From Methylophaga sp. (GTDB lineage Bacteria; Pseudomonadota; Gammaproteobacteria; Nitrosococcales; Methylophagaceae), in contig NZ_JAUSCC010000020.1 of the NCBI RefSeq assembly GCF_030651745.1, positions 1 through 36,670 on the forward strand: a stretch of 36,670 nucleotides of DNA. Reading direction: 5' to 3'. The position numbers and the translations under genes are program-made. This document shows positions 1 through 10,921 of the stretch, in pieces (position 1 is the stretch's first letter; each line of letters opens with the position of its first letter). The notes under the pieces are model-generated. The model was not told the DNA's origin. It saw only the letters and a program-made list of their open reading frames with translations, and did not search any database.

Positions 1-56
1 CAGGCATTGCATTCAATACAACGCTCGGCATCACACAAAAACTTCATTCGAGCCAT
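1..56 (-). CDS. fdhB: Formate dehydrogenase Fe-S subunit, N-terminus only (cut by window edge)
   Basis: Only the first 18 codons are inside the window. They read MARMKFLCDAERCIECNA, which matches the start of the small ferredoxin-like beta subunit of periplasmic formate dehydrogenases, with the first cysteines of a CxxC cluster motif. The family carries four [4Fe-4S] clusters and passes electrons from the catalytic subunit onward. The ATG at 56 follows a purine-rich AAGGGG about 9 nt upstream and lies 16 nt after the stop of the catalytic subunit, so the two are one operon. A second in-frame ATG exists at 47. The assignment rests on the short N-terminus plus context. Confidence 0.8.
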   Translation of the reverse strand, partial: MARMKFLCDAERCIECNA

Positions 57-72
57 TTAGCAATCCCCTTAA

Positions 73-2946
73 TCAGGCAGCACGGATACGACAGAGGGAA
101 ACTTTGGTTTCCTGCATCGCCGTAACAGAGTCATAACCATAAGTGAAAACGGTATTACACGATTCACCACGAACATGCGGCACAGTGCCTTCCGGATAAT
201 TATCAATCAAATCTTTACCCTGATAGTGTCCACCAAAGTGGAATGGCATAAACACCACACCGCGTTCAACACGCTGAGTGACCATCGCCATTACTTTAAT
301 AGTCCCTCCCTCAGGACCATCGACCCAAACCTGCTGACCGTCTTTAATACCGGCATTGTTGGCATCAGCTGGGTTGATTTCAATAAACATATCTTGCTGC
401 AATTCAGCCAGCCAAGGGTTAGAGCGGGTTTCTTCACCACCACCCTCGTATTCCACCAATCGACCACTGGTCATGATCAACGGAAATTCTTTGCTGAAAT
501 CCTGAGCCTGTATTGATCCATAACGGGTTGGCAGACGATAAAAGCTGCGACGGTCTTCATAGGTAGGGTATTTTTCAACCAGATCACGGCGAGTCGTATA
601 AAGCGGTTCGCGATGAATTGGTACTGGATCCGGGAACTGCCAGACTATCGCCCGTGCTTTGGCATTACCGTATGGAGCGCAACCATGCTTAATGGCAACT
701 CGTTGAATACCTCCAGACAAGTCGGTTTTCCAGTTCTTACCTTCGGCTTCGGCTTTTTCTTCGGCCGTCAGATCATCCCACCAGCCCAGCTCTTTGAGCA
801 TATCGGCGGTAAATTCAGGATAGCCATCGGTGAGTTCTGCACCAACCGTGCTGGAACCTTCAGATAACAGATTAGCGCCATTATATTCGACACCAAAACG
901 GGCACGGAACGGGCCACCGCCCTCGGCAACAGGAATTGAATTGTCATACATGATGTGCGTGCCGGGATGTTTCATTTCCGGCGTACCCCAACACGGCCAA
1001 GGCAGGCCATAGGTTTCACCATCACACGGGCCACCTTCGGCTTTCAATGTGGTGGTGTTAAAGGTATGCAGATTTTCAGACTGCAACTTCAAACGTTCTG
1101 GAGATTGGCCGGTATAACCTACCGCCCACATGCCTCTGTTGTATTCGCGGGTAATATCTTCGATTAATGGTTCTTCACCATTTACTTCAATCTGATTGCA
1201 CAGCTCTTGTTCAAAGCCAAATTTCTTGGCGAATTTGTACATGATGGTGTGATCAGGCAAAGATTCAAATAATGGTTTAATAACCTGAAAACGCCATTGC
1301 ACTGAACGGTTGGATGAGGTCAATGAACCATAGGTTTCAAACTGGGTTGAGGCCGGCAATAAATACACGCCATCAGTGCGATCGTTCATTACGGCAGAAA
1401 CTGTAGGATAAGGATCAACAACTACCAGCAGATCCAGTTTTTCCATCGCCTCTTTCATTTCCGGGCCACGGGTCTGACTGTTTGGAGCATGTCCCCATAA
1501 CACCATCGCTTTGATGGCATCATTCTGCTCGATGTTATCTTTATTTTCTAAAACGCCGTCAATCCAGCGTGACACGGTAATACCGTTGGTATACATCGGT
1601 GACACCATGGTGCCTTCGACTTCTTCGTATTTGGTTTGATCAAATTTTTGTTTAATCCAATCCAGCTCGACATTCCAAACGCGAGCCCAATGCTCCCAAG
1701 CCCCCTCTGCCAAACCGTAATAGCCAGGTAAACTATTGGAAACCACACCAAAATCGGTAGCACCCTGCACGTTATCATGACCACGGAAAATGTTGGTGCC
1801 GCCACCGGAAACACCCATATTGCCAAGTGCTAATTGCAAAATACATAAAGCGCGGGTGTTGCTGTTACCTACGGTATGCTGAGTAATCCCCATACACCAG
1901 ATAACGGTACCGGGACGATGTTCAGCCATGGTTTTGGCGGCCTGGTAAATATCCGCTTCTTTAGCACCGGTTACCCGTTCAACTTCAGCAGGTGGCCAAT
2001 TTGCTACTTCCTTGCGGATTTCTTCCATGCCAAAAACACGCTGTTCGATAAAGGTTTTATCTTCCCAGCCGTTTTCAAAAATATGCCAGAGCATGCCCCA
2101 GACAAACGGAATATCAGTACCGCTACGGATACGAATAAATTGATCGGCATGTGCCGCGGTACGACTGAAACGCGGGTCGACAACAATGATCGGTGCGCCA
2201 CGTTCTTTACCACGGAAAATATGTTGCAGTGAAACCGGATGCGCTTCAGCTGGATTCGCGCCAATAATGAAAATGGCTTTGGAATTATGAATATCGTTAT
2301 ACGAGTTGGTCATTGCCCCAAAGCCCCAGGTATTGGCAACACCGGCTACTGTGGTGGAATGACAGATACGAGCTTGATGATCGACGTTATTGGTACCCCA
2401 GAACGCAGCAAACTTACGGAACAGATAAGCCTGTTCGTTGCTGAATTTTGCCGAACCCAACCAGTAAACTGAATCCGGACCAGAGGTTTCACGAATCTTC
2501 AGCATTTGGTCGCCGATTTCATCAATGGCTTGTTCCCATGACAAACGCTGCCATTTGCCATCGACTTTCTTCATCGGATATTTAAGACGTTTATCACCAT
2601 GACCGTGTTCGCGAACCGAAGCACCTTTGGCGCAATGCGAGCCGAGGTTGAACGGATGGTCAAAGCTGGGCTCCTGACCAATCCAAACGCCATTTTGGAC
2701 TTCAGCGGTGACACCACAACCCACACTGCAATGACTGCAAACACTGCGTACCCGGGTGATTTCACCTTCGTCATAAGCGGCTTGTCGACGTTCGGAAGCA
2801 TCGGCTTTTTGAATCATCGCGGTGGGCAACAAACTCATAAAGGCTGCACCACCAGCGGCTATACCTGAACCTTTCAGAAAGGTTCTACGGTTAACACCTG
2901 AAACGCCAGTAATGATGGCTGCCGGGTCACGTTTAGTCAGTTTCAT
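73..2946 (-). CDS. fdhA: Formate dehydrogenase catalytic (alpha) subunit, Tat-exported, cysteine type
   Basis: This is a 957-residue molybdopterin oxidoreductase that oxidises formate to CO2, the last step of methanol dissimilation. A twin-arginine signal (R20-R21, then TFLKGSG) marks it as folded in the cytoplasm and exported by Tat. An N-terminal [4Fe-4S] site is formed by C70, C73, C77 and C105. The Mo ligand position reads RICH with C195 followed by H196, so this is a cysteine enzyme and not a selenocysteine one; no in-frame TGA is present. The C-terminal molybdopterin dinucleotide binding region includes VFMPFHFGGHYQG. The gene lies between a small Tat protein (12 nt upstream) and the Fe-S subunit. 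Ribosome binding before the ATG is weak, which suggests coupling to the upstream gene. The exact sub-class (fdh3A-like) is inferred from the neighbours. Confidence 0.95.
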   Translation of the reverse strand: MKLTKRDPAAIITGVSGVNRRTFLKGSGIAAGGAAFMSLLPTAMIQKADASERRQAAYDEGEITRVRSVCSHCSVGCGVTAEVQNGVWIGQEPSFDHPFNLGSHCAKGASVREHGHGDKRLKYPMKKVDGKWQRLSWEQAIDEIGDQMLKIRETSGPDSVYWLGSAKFSNEQAYLFRKFAAFWGTNNVDHQARICHSTTVAGVANTWGFGAMTNSYNDIHNSKAIFIIGANPAEAHPVSLQHIFRGKERGAPIIVVDPRFSRTAAHADQFIRIRSGTDIPFVWGMLWHIFENGWEDKTFIEQRVFGMEEIRKEVANWPPAEVERVTGAKEADIYQAAKTMAEHRPGTVIWCMGITQHTVGNSNTRALCILQLALGNMGVSGGGTNIFRGHDNVQGATDFGVVSNSLPGYYGLAEGAWEHWARVWNVELDWIKQKFDQTKYEEVEGTMVSPMYTNGITVSRWIDGVLENKDNIEQNDAIKAMVLWGHAPNSQTRGPEMKEAMEKLDLLVVVDPYPTVSAVMNDRTDGVYLLPASTQFETYGSLTSSNRSVQWRFQVIKPLFESLPDHTIMYKFAKKFGFEQELCNQIEVNGEEPLIEDITREYNRGMWAVGYTGQSPERLKLQSENLHTFNTTTLKAEGGPCDGETYGLPWPCWGTPEMKHPGTHIMYDNSIPVAEGGGPFRARFGVEYNGANLLSEGSSTVGAELTDGYPEFTADMLKELGWWDDLTAEEKAEAEGKNWKTDLSGGIQRVAIKHGCAPYGNAKARAIVWQFPDPVPIHREPLYTTRRDLVEKYPTYEDRRSFYRLPTRYGSIQAQDFSKEFPLIMTSGRLVEYEGGGEETRSNPWLAELQQDMFIEINPADANNAGIKDGQQVWVDGPEGGTIKVMAMVTQRVERGVVFMPFHFGGHYQGKDLIDNYPEGTVPHVRGESCNTVFTYGYDSVTAMQETKVSLCRIRAA

Positions 2947-2958
2947 AACGTCAGTCTT

Positions 2959-3168
2959 TTAAAAGTCGGCCAGCTGATAGTAGGTATCAACATGTTTGGT
3001 ATGTTGGTAGCCTTTCGCAGCAGGAACAGGTTCGTTGGGTGTTTCAGTAACTTTTTGCGGAGCCGCTTGCAGCGTATTTGCTGTCAAAGCCAGCGTCGCC
3101 GTTCCACCAATTGTGGCAGTCAATTTGTGCAGAAACTCTCTGCGGCTATTTGATGGCTTTGCAGTCAT
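2959..3168 (-). CDS. Small twin-arginine formate dehydrogenase-region protein
   Basis: This 69-residue protein is little more than a twin-arginine leader (SRREFLHKLTATIGG, then a hydrophobic stretch to about residue 34) with a short polar tail rich in proline, lysine and tyrosine. Proteins like this are a recognised family found just upstream of formate dehydrogenase catalytic subunits; their function is unsettled, with a role in assembly or export of the complex being the usual guess. The start at 3168 has a good GGAGA site 6 nt upstream. It is the first gene after the promoter at 3242-3270, so it heads the structural operon. Confidence 0.8.
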   Translation of the reverse strand: MTAKPSNSRREFLHKLTATIGGTATLALTANTLQAAPQKVTETPNEPVPAAKGYQHTKHVDTYYQLADF

Positions 3169-3241
3169 GGATTTCTCCGGATGAAATTCAATGCAGTGAC
3201 AAGCAAGAAGTTGTCAGCGTCGACAACAAAATTGAGCCACA

Positions 3242-3270
3242 ATTATCGCGCAGACGACACTACTGTTCAA
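3242..3270 (-). promoter_or_regulatory. Sigma70-like promoter of the formate dehydrogenase structural operon
   Basis: On the minus strand TTGAAC (3270-3265) and GATAAT (3247-3242) are separated by exactly 17 nt, close to the sigma70 consensus. Transcription would begin near 3235 and give a leader of about 65 nt before the small Tat gene. It lies in the gap after the chaperone gene, so it would let the structural genes be expressed apart from the maturation genes. Not experimentally shown. Confidence 0.6.
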
Positions 3271-3300
3271 GGAGATTCGCCTGCTATTTCAAACTATCTG

Positions 3301-3876
3301 TCATTGTTCAAGACGTTGAAGTTCCGTCTCGATAAACTGTTTCCCCAATAATGCGACACCTGCATAAAACGCAGCACTTTTGGCTTTGGCCAAATCATTA
3401 AAAAACTTGGCGGCCCAAGGTCGTAAATGGCTGTTAAAAAAATGCTTATCATCAATAATTGGTGTGCCGTTGGCGGTCAAAATCAAGCGCATCACATCAC
3501 ACTCGCCGGCAATATGATCCTCGGGCTCAGCTTTATCCTGCTGTCGTTCTAATCCCAGTTTGCCAAGATCAACGCGTAATCTGGCCAGTGGTTTTTCATT
3601 TAAAAAACCGCTTTGATAAAACGAACCATAAGGAATCACCTCACCTTGTGCGAGGCCGATAAACAATACCTGATATTCATCCGCAATTTGCTCTGCAGTA
3701 AATTGTTTGGCTGATTCAATCAATGCCAGCCAGCCCTGACCCAGAGGACTTTCCGGTTCAGTAACCTGCAGACTGCCAATATTATCAAGCAGATCCTGCT
3801 GTGGAGGTGCCGCCAGCAATGATGCTAATAAGGCATAGGTTTGTGCACGCCACTGGTTTTCTTCGTTATTCTCCAT
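3301..3876 (-). CDS. TorD/DmsD-family chaperone for formate dehydrogenase maturation
   Basis: This 191-residue, mostly helical cytoplasmic protein fits the TorD/DmsD chaperone family, whose members bind the Tat leader of a molybdoenzyme until its cofactor is inserted. The family signature region is seen in the stretch around EVIPYGSFYQSGFL (residues about 79-92) and the later DHIAGECDVMRLI (about 120-132). The start at 3876 lies 5 nt after the stop of the ferredoxin gene, and AAGGG of that gene's end serves as ribosome binding site. Its most likely client is the catalytic subunit just downstream. Confidence 0.85.
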   Translation of the reverse strand: MENNEENQWRAQTYALLASLLAAPPQQDLLDNIGSLQVTEPESPLGQGWLALIESAKQFTAEQIADEYQVLFIGLAQGEVIPYGSFYQSGFLNEKPLARLRVDLGKLGLERQQDKAEPEDHIAGECDVMRLILTANGTPIIDDKHFFNSHLRPWAAKFFNDLAKAKSAAFYAGVALLGKQFIETELQRLEQ

Positions 3877-3881
3877 GCCTG

Positions 3882-5453
3882 TTACCCTTTTCTGAACATG
3901 GCTTTGACGCGACAGTCTTCACACATTTTCAACTGCTCTAAAGCTGCTCCTTGAAACATGTGATGGTCTTTTAATTTAGCAGTGATGGTATCGATCATCT
4001 TTTGTGTGGCAAACGGTTTTGCACAACTGATGCAGTGAAAAATGGCTTCTTCATGCAACAATCGTTTCTGGCGCGCCTGATCGCGTTGATAAAGATATCG
4101 TGGTGCCAAGGTGATGGCATTTTCTGGACAGGCGGTTTCACAAATGCCGCATTGCACACATAAATCTTCAATAAAGTTGAGCTGCGGTTTATCCACCCCA
4201 TCAACCAATGCACCTACAGGACAGACCGAAACACAAGACAAACATAAGGTACACGCCTGTTTATCAACCAGAATCTCACCAAATGGCGAAGGTTTTTCCA
4301 GTTTGATTTCGGCTTGTGGTGCGGGCGCTTGTTCATACAGATGAGTTAAAGCCATCGTACTGACCCGACGTTTATTATCCATACCGGCAAATCTGCCTGG
4401 AGAGACAGCATTTGTTTCCGGCAACTGTTGCAGATGATTTTTCAGTGCGGAGAAATCATTGCCCTGATGCCAATAAATCGCCGCGGGATAGCCCATGCCA
4501 GTGAGTAATTCATTACTTAACTGCATTTGCTGCTGCAGTTCCAGCCAATCATGATCACTGTGAGTCAACGCATCCCAGACTGTCACATCGGCAGCGCCAT
4601 AAGCCATTGCGGCTAGCCAGAATGGCATACTCAACGCGCCGATTTCTTCAATCGAAAACGTGATTACATTATTTGCAAGTTCATGACCCCGCATCTCCAG
4701 CAGGGTTTGAGCGTTGGATTCATCATGGATCAAAATATGTGGCGACTGCGTTTCCAGTTCCGCATATTGCTGCATCATTGCGCGTAAACGTTCGAGACTG
4801 ACATCCAGTGTCGGCAAGGCATAATTCATTGCGCCGGACGGACAAACGGCTACACAACTGCCACAGCCCTGACATAAATTGGGATCCACTCTTACTTCAT
4901 CCCCTGCATGACTGATAGCTTCAGCGGGACAAGCATCAAGACATTGATTACAGCCATTCAAGCCACGTCGGGAATGCGCACAGATATTTGCTTTGTATTG
5001 GAAATATCGCGGTTTATCGAAAATACCAATCAGATCGGGAAGTTGCTGTAAGGCCTCTGCTAACGCTTGTTGATTATCACCCGGAGCAAAATAACCTAAA
5101 GGCGACACTTTTTGTTTAAGAATTGGCGAATCACTCAGATCCAACACCAAATCGAAACGCAAGGTTTGCCCAGCAATAATGGCATCAAACTCGCCTAGCC
5201 AGCCGGTTAAGCTAACCAATTCAATTGGTAAAACCGTTATATTGTCACTACTGATAGTTGCGCCATCCGTGATCACAGCACTGATTGTCAATGGCGGACA
5301 GTGTGGTGCTACAGCAGAAATCGCTTCGCCACTACCAATAATCAACAAACGACCACGGGATTCAAATTCGATTAATTGCACAGGATGAATTTCAATTCGC
5401 CCTGCTTCCAAAACCACGTTATGCAATGGGGTTATCCTCTTCGTCGCGATCAT
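3882..5453 (-). CDS. Multi-cluster 4Fe-4S ferredoxin of the formate dehydrogenase locus
   Basis: A 523-residue cytoplasmic-looking protein with no signal peptide. It has two ferredoxin blocks: CNQCLDACP and CQGCGSCVAVCP around residues 168-204, and CTLCLSCVSVCP and CVQCGICETACP around 395-450, enough for four [4Fe-4S] clusters. Two further CxxC pairs near the C-terminus (CISC and CEDC) could bind zinc or iron. Similar proteins occur beside DUF3305, DUF3306, TorD and formate dehydrogenase in many proteobacteria; the precise electron partner is unknown. The ATG at 5453 overlaps the DUF3306 gene by 35 nt and has only a weak ribosome site; a TTG at 5426, preceded by GAGG, is an alternative start that would remove nine residues. 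Confidence 0.85.
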   Translation of the reverse strand: MIATKRITPLHNVVLEAGRIEIHPVQLIEFESRGRLLIIGSGEAISAVAPHCPPLTISAVITDGATISSDNITVLPIELVSLTGWLGEFDAIIAGQTLRFDLVLDLSDSPILKQKVSPLGYFAPGDNQQALAEALQQLPDLIGIFDKPRYFQYKANICAHSRRGLNGCNQCLDACPAEAISHAGDEVRVDPNLCQGCGSCVAVCPSGAMNYALPTLDVSLERLRAMMQQYAELETQSPHILIHDESNAQTLLEMRGHELANNVITFSIEEIGALSMPFWLAAMAYGAADVTVWDALTHSDHDWLELQQQMQLSNELLTGMGYPAAIYWHQGNDFSALKNHLQQLPETNAVSPGRFAGMDNKRRVSTMALTHLYEQAPAPQAEIKLEKPSPFGEILVDKQACTLCLSCVSVCPVGALVDGVDKPQLNFIEDLCVQCGICETACPENAITLAPRYLYQRDQARQKRLLHEEAIFHCISCAKPFATQKMIDTITAKLKDHHMFQGAALEQLKMCEDCRVKAMFRKG

Positions 5454-5874
5454 CTCGCGGTTTTGTGTCTTGTTCTAATTCGCTTTCTTCAGCTGAAGTA
5501 ACTTTATTTGTTTGCTCTGCGGCTTCATCTGCCGCCAGCTGGCGTTCCAACATCCGCTTCATTTCATGGGTAACCACTGAACCCAAGCCAGCAAAAGCAT
5601 GATAATTGTAATCATTTTCGTATTCTTCAAGTCCGTCGGTTTTATTAAAACCGGGTTTACGGAATAAATCGCGTAATGCTTGTTGTTTGGTTTCAGGGTC
5701 AACATCTTCACGTTGCCATATGGGTAATTCGGCTGGATCTTTTGCGACCGTTGACTCGGGCGGCTCAGTGACAGGCACATTTTCGGTTACTGGTTCTGGC
5801 AGCGTTTCAGATTGTTGTTTACGCCGGGACCAGCGCGATAAGAAATTCTCGGATGCAGATTTTTCTTTCATCAT
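5419..5874 (-). CDS. DUF3306 family protein
   Basis: A 151-residue acidic, charged protein. The N-terminus carries the conserved ENFLSRWSRRK element, the middle has LPIWQREDVDPETKQQALRD and the C-terminal third is low-complexity and rich in E and D. This is the DUF3306 pattern. No enzymatic motif is visible. It starts within the stop of the DUF3305 gene (ATGA overlap), with AAGGAGA 6 nt before the ATG, so the two are translated together. DUF3305/DUF3306 pairs are known companions of formate dehydrogenase clusters; a role in maturation is an inference from that context. Confidence 0.8.
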   Translation of the reverse strand: MMKEKSASENFLSRWSRRKQQSETLPEPVTENVPVTEPPESTVAKDPAELPIWQREDVDPETKQQALRDLFRKPGFNKTDGLEEYENDYNYHAFAGLGSVVTHEMKRMLERQLAADEAAEQTNKVTSAEESELEQDTKPRDDRDEEDNPIA

Positions 5875-6338
5875 GCGTCTCCTTCATTGTCTTTCCAACG
5901 TTGACGCTGACGTTTCTTCGGAGCTTGTGGTGCGTAATGATAGAGCAGAAAGCGTTCCAGCCAAATACATAATTCATCAGGCAAGGGCGCATCGAACACC
6001 TGATCACCGGCCTCCATATACGAAGCGGCTTCATCAAAGTCCACGGTAAGTAAAACGGGCGTTAACAAATCATTTTCCAGACGACCAATGAAATAGATCT
6101 TGGCCTGTTCAGACATCAGATTAACGTAGTAACTTTCACAGTAATGGCGGAATAATCGCAGATGTAAATCAGGAAAAAACAGCAGTTCACCTTGAGCCTG
6201 CGCATCGGATAATTTGGCTTCACTCAGTCCAGGCATTACCCCGAGTAATGACCAGGAATGTTTGGCCCAGCGGTGCTGACTGGCTTTTTTCAGCAATACA
6301 GCAGTTACGGAAAAATGATCAGAAGGTAAGTCCAGCAT
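5871..6338 (-). CDS. DUF3305 family protein
   Basis: A 155-residue soluble protein that opens with FSVTAVLLKKASQHRWAKHS and contains LYHYAPQAPKKRQRQRW near the C-terminus, matching the DUF3305 family. There is no signal peptide or membrane segment and no known catalytic motif. It is the first gene of the formate dehydrogenase maturation operon (DUF3305, DUF3306, ferredoxin, chaperone), 53 nt after the parC stop, and overlaps the next gene by 4 nt. Whether the operon has its own promoter or is read through from parC is not clear; I saw no convincing promoter in the gap. Confidence 0.8.
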   Translation of the reverse strand: MLDLPSDHFSVTAVLLKKASQHRWAKHSWSLLGVMPGLSEAKLSDAQAQGELLFFPDLHLRLFRHYCESYYVNLMSEQAKIYFIGRLENDLLTPVLLTVDFDEAASYMEAGDQVFDAPLPDELCIWLERFLLYHYAPQAPKKRQRQRWKDNEGDA

Positions 6339-6391
6339 CTCTATCAGGCTTGTTGATTTGAGCCTAATAGGATAACAAGTAACCGAGTTTT

Positions 6392-8632
6392 TTACTCGGC
6401 TACTTCGACTGCAGTTACTTTTTGTAGTCCCCGAGGTAATTTATGTCCACGTTTGCCGCGCTCACCAGCATAATGCTGCAAATCAGCTGTTTTGAGTGTC
6501 AGATGACGACGCCCGGCATGCAGCGTCAGACTGTAGTTTTCCGGAATCAACGTTACCGATTGCAACCATTCCTGACCGCTGCTGAAACGGGCCTGCGGAA
6601 TATTAATCAGCCGAACGCCTTTGCCTTTATTCAATTCTGGCACTTCACTGATCGGGAACACTAACAAACGACCATCTCCCGCTGCTACAGCAAGTTGCTG
6701 AGGTGTTTTGCTATCCAGCACTAATGGTGGTAACAAACTGGCTTTTTCCGGCAGATTAAACAGCGCTTTACCGGCTTTGTTTTTGGCCAGTAAATTATCA
6801 AAGCGGGTGACAAAACCATAACCGGCGGTATTGGATAACAGCACCATCTGTTCATTTTCAGCTGCAATCACTGCAATAAACCGAACTTCAGCAGCCGATT
6901 GCAGACGACCACTTAATGGTTCCCCCTGGCCTCTTGCCGAAGGCAGAGTATGTGCGGGCAGAGAATAACTGCGTCCACTTTCATCCAGGAACACCACTTG
7001 CTGATTACTGCGAGTTTTCACCGATGCCAGATAACGATCGCCAGTACGGTAATTTAATGACACCGGATCCACATCATGGCCTTTGGCAGCCCGTACCCAA
7101 CCACTGGCGGATAACACGATGGTCAAAGGTTCGGTCGGTAATAACTCATTTTCATTCAGAGCTTTGGCGGCATCACGCTGTTTGATCTCACTGCGTCTAT
7201 CATCGCCATATTTTTCAGCATCGGCAGTCAATTCTTTGCGGATCAAAGATTTCAAGCGAGTATCAGAGCTCAGTAATAATTCCAGTGATTTACGTTCTTT
7301 GCTCAGTTCATCCATTTCACCTTGCAGCTTCATTTCTTCAAGCTTGGCCAAATGACGCAAACGTAATTCAAGAATGGATTCAGCCTGACGATCACTGAGA
7401 TTAAACCGCGCCATCAACTCGGCTTTGGGATCATCTTCATTACGAATAATCGCAATGACTTCGTCAATATTCAGATAGGCGATCAGCAAGCCTTCCAACA
7501 CATGCATGCGATCCAGCACTTTATCGAGTCGGAACTGCAAGCGACGGCGTACCGTTTCAACACGATAAATTAACCATTCACTGAGCATTTGCAGCAGGTT
7601 TTTCACCTGTGGCCGACCATCCAGACCAATCATGTTCATATTGACACGATAGCTGCGTTCCAGATCAGTGGTAGCAAACAGATGCAACATCAGACTTTCA
7701 ATATCGACCCGGTTGGATCGCGGCACAATCACCAGTCGCACAGCTTGCTCGTGATCCGATTCATCACGTAAGTCGGCCACCATAGGCAGCTTTTTATTAT
7801 TCATTTGCGCGGCAATCTGTTCCAACACTTTGGCACCGGAGGTCTGATATGGCAGCGCATGAATAATGACTTCGTGTTCTTCGACTTTGTATGACGCCCG
7901 CTGGCGAATTGAGCCGTGGCCGGTTTCATAGATACGGCGGATCTCTGTAGGCGATGAAACAATTTCACCGCCGGTAGGGAAATCCGGTCCCTGAATTTCG
8001 GTTAACAAATCATCCAGCGTACTTTTCGGTGATTTGAGTAATAACAAACAGGCATTTACTACTTCGCGCAGGTTATGCGGCAGGATATCGGTCGCCATAC
8101 CTACGGCAATACCGGTGGCACCATTGAGTAATACATTTGGCAGTCGTGCAGGCAGTAACTGTGGCTCATCCATGGTGCCATCAAAGTTAGGCATCCATTC
8201 GACGGTGCCCTGTCCTAATTCACTTAATAATGTTTGAGCATAAGGTGCCAGCCGCGCTTCGGTATAACGCATGGCGGCGAAGGATTTGGGATCGTCCATT
8301 GAGCCCCAGTTGCCCTGGCCATCAATCAATGTGTAGCGATATGAGAAAGGCTGGGCCATCAACACCATGGCTTCGTAACAGGCTGAATCGCCATGCGGAT
8401 GATATTTACCTAATACGTCACCCACAGTACGAGCAGATTTTTTATGTTTGGAAACCGCACTGAGACCGAGTTCTGACATCGCATAAACAATGCGACGTTG
8501 TACCGGCTTCAGACCATCGGCCAGATGCGGCAAGGCCCGATCCAAAATGACGTACATGGAATATCCCAGATACGCTTTTTCGGTAAAATCACGTAGCGGT
8601 TGCTGTTCCAGATCGTCGACTAATGCACTCAT
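6392..8632 (-). CDS. parC: DNA topoisomerase IV subunit A
   Basis: A 746-residue type IIA topoisomerase A subunit, which cuts and rejoins DNA to unlink daughter chromosomes. The catalytic tyrosine is Y123 in [10 protein letters not shown]. The quinolone-determining stretch [12 protein letters not shown] has serine at 83 and glutamate at 87, the residues normally found in sensitive strains (equivalent to E. coli S80 and E84). The C-terminal beta-pinwheel lacks the GyrA box, which supports ParC rather than GyrA. It follows parE with a 14-nt gap. Its stop lies in the loop of a small hairpin (6383-6399). Confidence 0.97.
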   Translation of the reverse strand: MSALVDDLEQQPLRDFTEKAYLGYSMYVILDRALPHLADGLKPVQRRIVYAMSELGLSAVSKHKKSARTVGDVLGKYHPHGDSACYEAMVLMAQPFSYRYTLIDGQGNWGSMDDPKSFAAMRYTEARLAPYAQTLLSELGQGTVEWMPNFDGTMDEPQLLPARLPNVLLNGATGIAVGMATDILPHNLREVVNACLLLLKSPKSTLDDLLTEIQGPDFPTGGEIVSSPTEIRRIYETGHGSIRQRASYKVEEHEVIIHALPYQTSGAKVLEQIAAQMNNKKLPMVADLRDESDHEQAVRLVIVPRSNRVDIESLMLHLFATTDLERSYRVNMNMIGLDGRPQVKNLLQMLSEWLIYRVETVRRRLQFRLDKVLDRMHVLEGLLIAYLNIDEVIAIIRNEDDPKAELMARFNLSDRQAESILELRLRHLAKLEEMKLQGEMDELSKERKSLELLLSSDTRLKSLIRKELTADAEKYGDDRRSEIKQRDAAKALNENELLPTEPLTIVLSASGWVRAAKGHDVDPVSLNYRTGDRYLASVKTRSNQQVVFLDESGRSYSLPAHTLPSARGQGEPLSGRLQSAAEVRFIAVIAAENEQMVLLSNTAGYGFVTRFDNLLAKNKAGKALFNLPEKASLLPPLVLDSKTPQQLAVAAGDGRLLVFPISEVPELNKGKGVRLINIPQARFSSGQEWLQSVTLIPENYSLTLHAGRRHLTLKTADLQHYAGERGKRGHKLPRGLQKVTAVEVAE

Positions 8633-8646
8633 TTAAAATTCTCAGT

Positions 8647-10551
<1,905 letters not shown>

Positions 10552-10654
10552 TTAGTCAAAAAATTCAAGTTGCCCGAAGGTTAGCAGGATAAAAGCCAGA
10601 TGTACAAGCATCTAAACTCTTGCAATGAAATAACTAAGCTTGCATAACATATAA

Positions 10655-10693
10655 CTATTATCTAATATTAGAAAACACTAATTTACAAGGAGA
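10655..10693 (+). promoter_or_regulatory. AT-rich palindrome and strong ribosome site before the DUF2892 gene
   Basis: The stretch contains the perfect 10-bp palindrome CTAATATTAG (10662-10671). Just upstream TTGCAT and TAATAT are spaced by 17 nt (from about 10640), a moderate promoter match whose -10 element coincides with the palindrome. AAGGAGAG lies 5-6 nt before the ATG at 10699. The overlap of palindrome and promoter suggests a repressor site, for example of the ArsR type that often controls DUF2892 genes; no such regulator is encoded beside it. Confidence 0.35.
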
Positions 10694-10698
10694 GCGAC

Positions 10699-10899
10699 AT
10701 GAATATAGATAAAATGGTTTTTGCCTTTGCAGGAAGTTTCATTCTGATAAGTTTGTTGCTTTCACAGTTGCATCATATTTACTGGCTGTGGTTCACTGCA
10801 TTTGTAGGCTTAAATATGTTACAGGCAGCCTTTACCGGTTTCTGCCCACTGGCGATGTTGCTCAAAAAGTTTAATATTCCTAAAGGCAATGCATTTTAA
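10699..10899 (+). CDS. DUF2892 (YgaP transmembrane-like) small membrane protein
   Basis: A 66-residue inner-membrane protein with two hydrophobic helices (about residues 6-22 and 28-46) followed by [13 protein letters not shown]. This is the layout of the YgaP membrane domain (DUF2892), here without the rhodanese domain found in YgaP itself. The cysteine of GFCP (C49) is conserved in the family. It starts with a strong AAGGAG site and is followed after 22 nt by a haem-protein gene on the same strand. The family is often tied to sulfur or redox stress; its exact function is unknown. Confidence 0.8.
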   Translation: MNIDKMVFAFAGSFILISLLLSQLHHIYWLWFTAFVGLNMLQAAFTGFCPLAMLLKKFNIPKGNAF

Positions 10900-10921
10900 C
10901 GACTCAGCGCGGAGTAATATT

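Noticed and set aside
175..2868. Several open frames of 60-118 codons opposite fdhA
   Set aside because: They are antisense shadows of a clear conserved gene, have no ribosome sites and no recognisable domains.
73..2946. Possible selenocysteine codon in the formate dehydrogenase
   Set aside because: The Mo-ligand codon reads as cysteine (C195) and no in-frame TGA is present.
6383..6399. Hairpin CCGAGT-5 nt-ACTCGG at the parC stop, as a terminator
   Set aside because: The stem is only 6 bp and no T-run follows on the minus strand, so termination is not supported.
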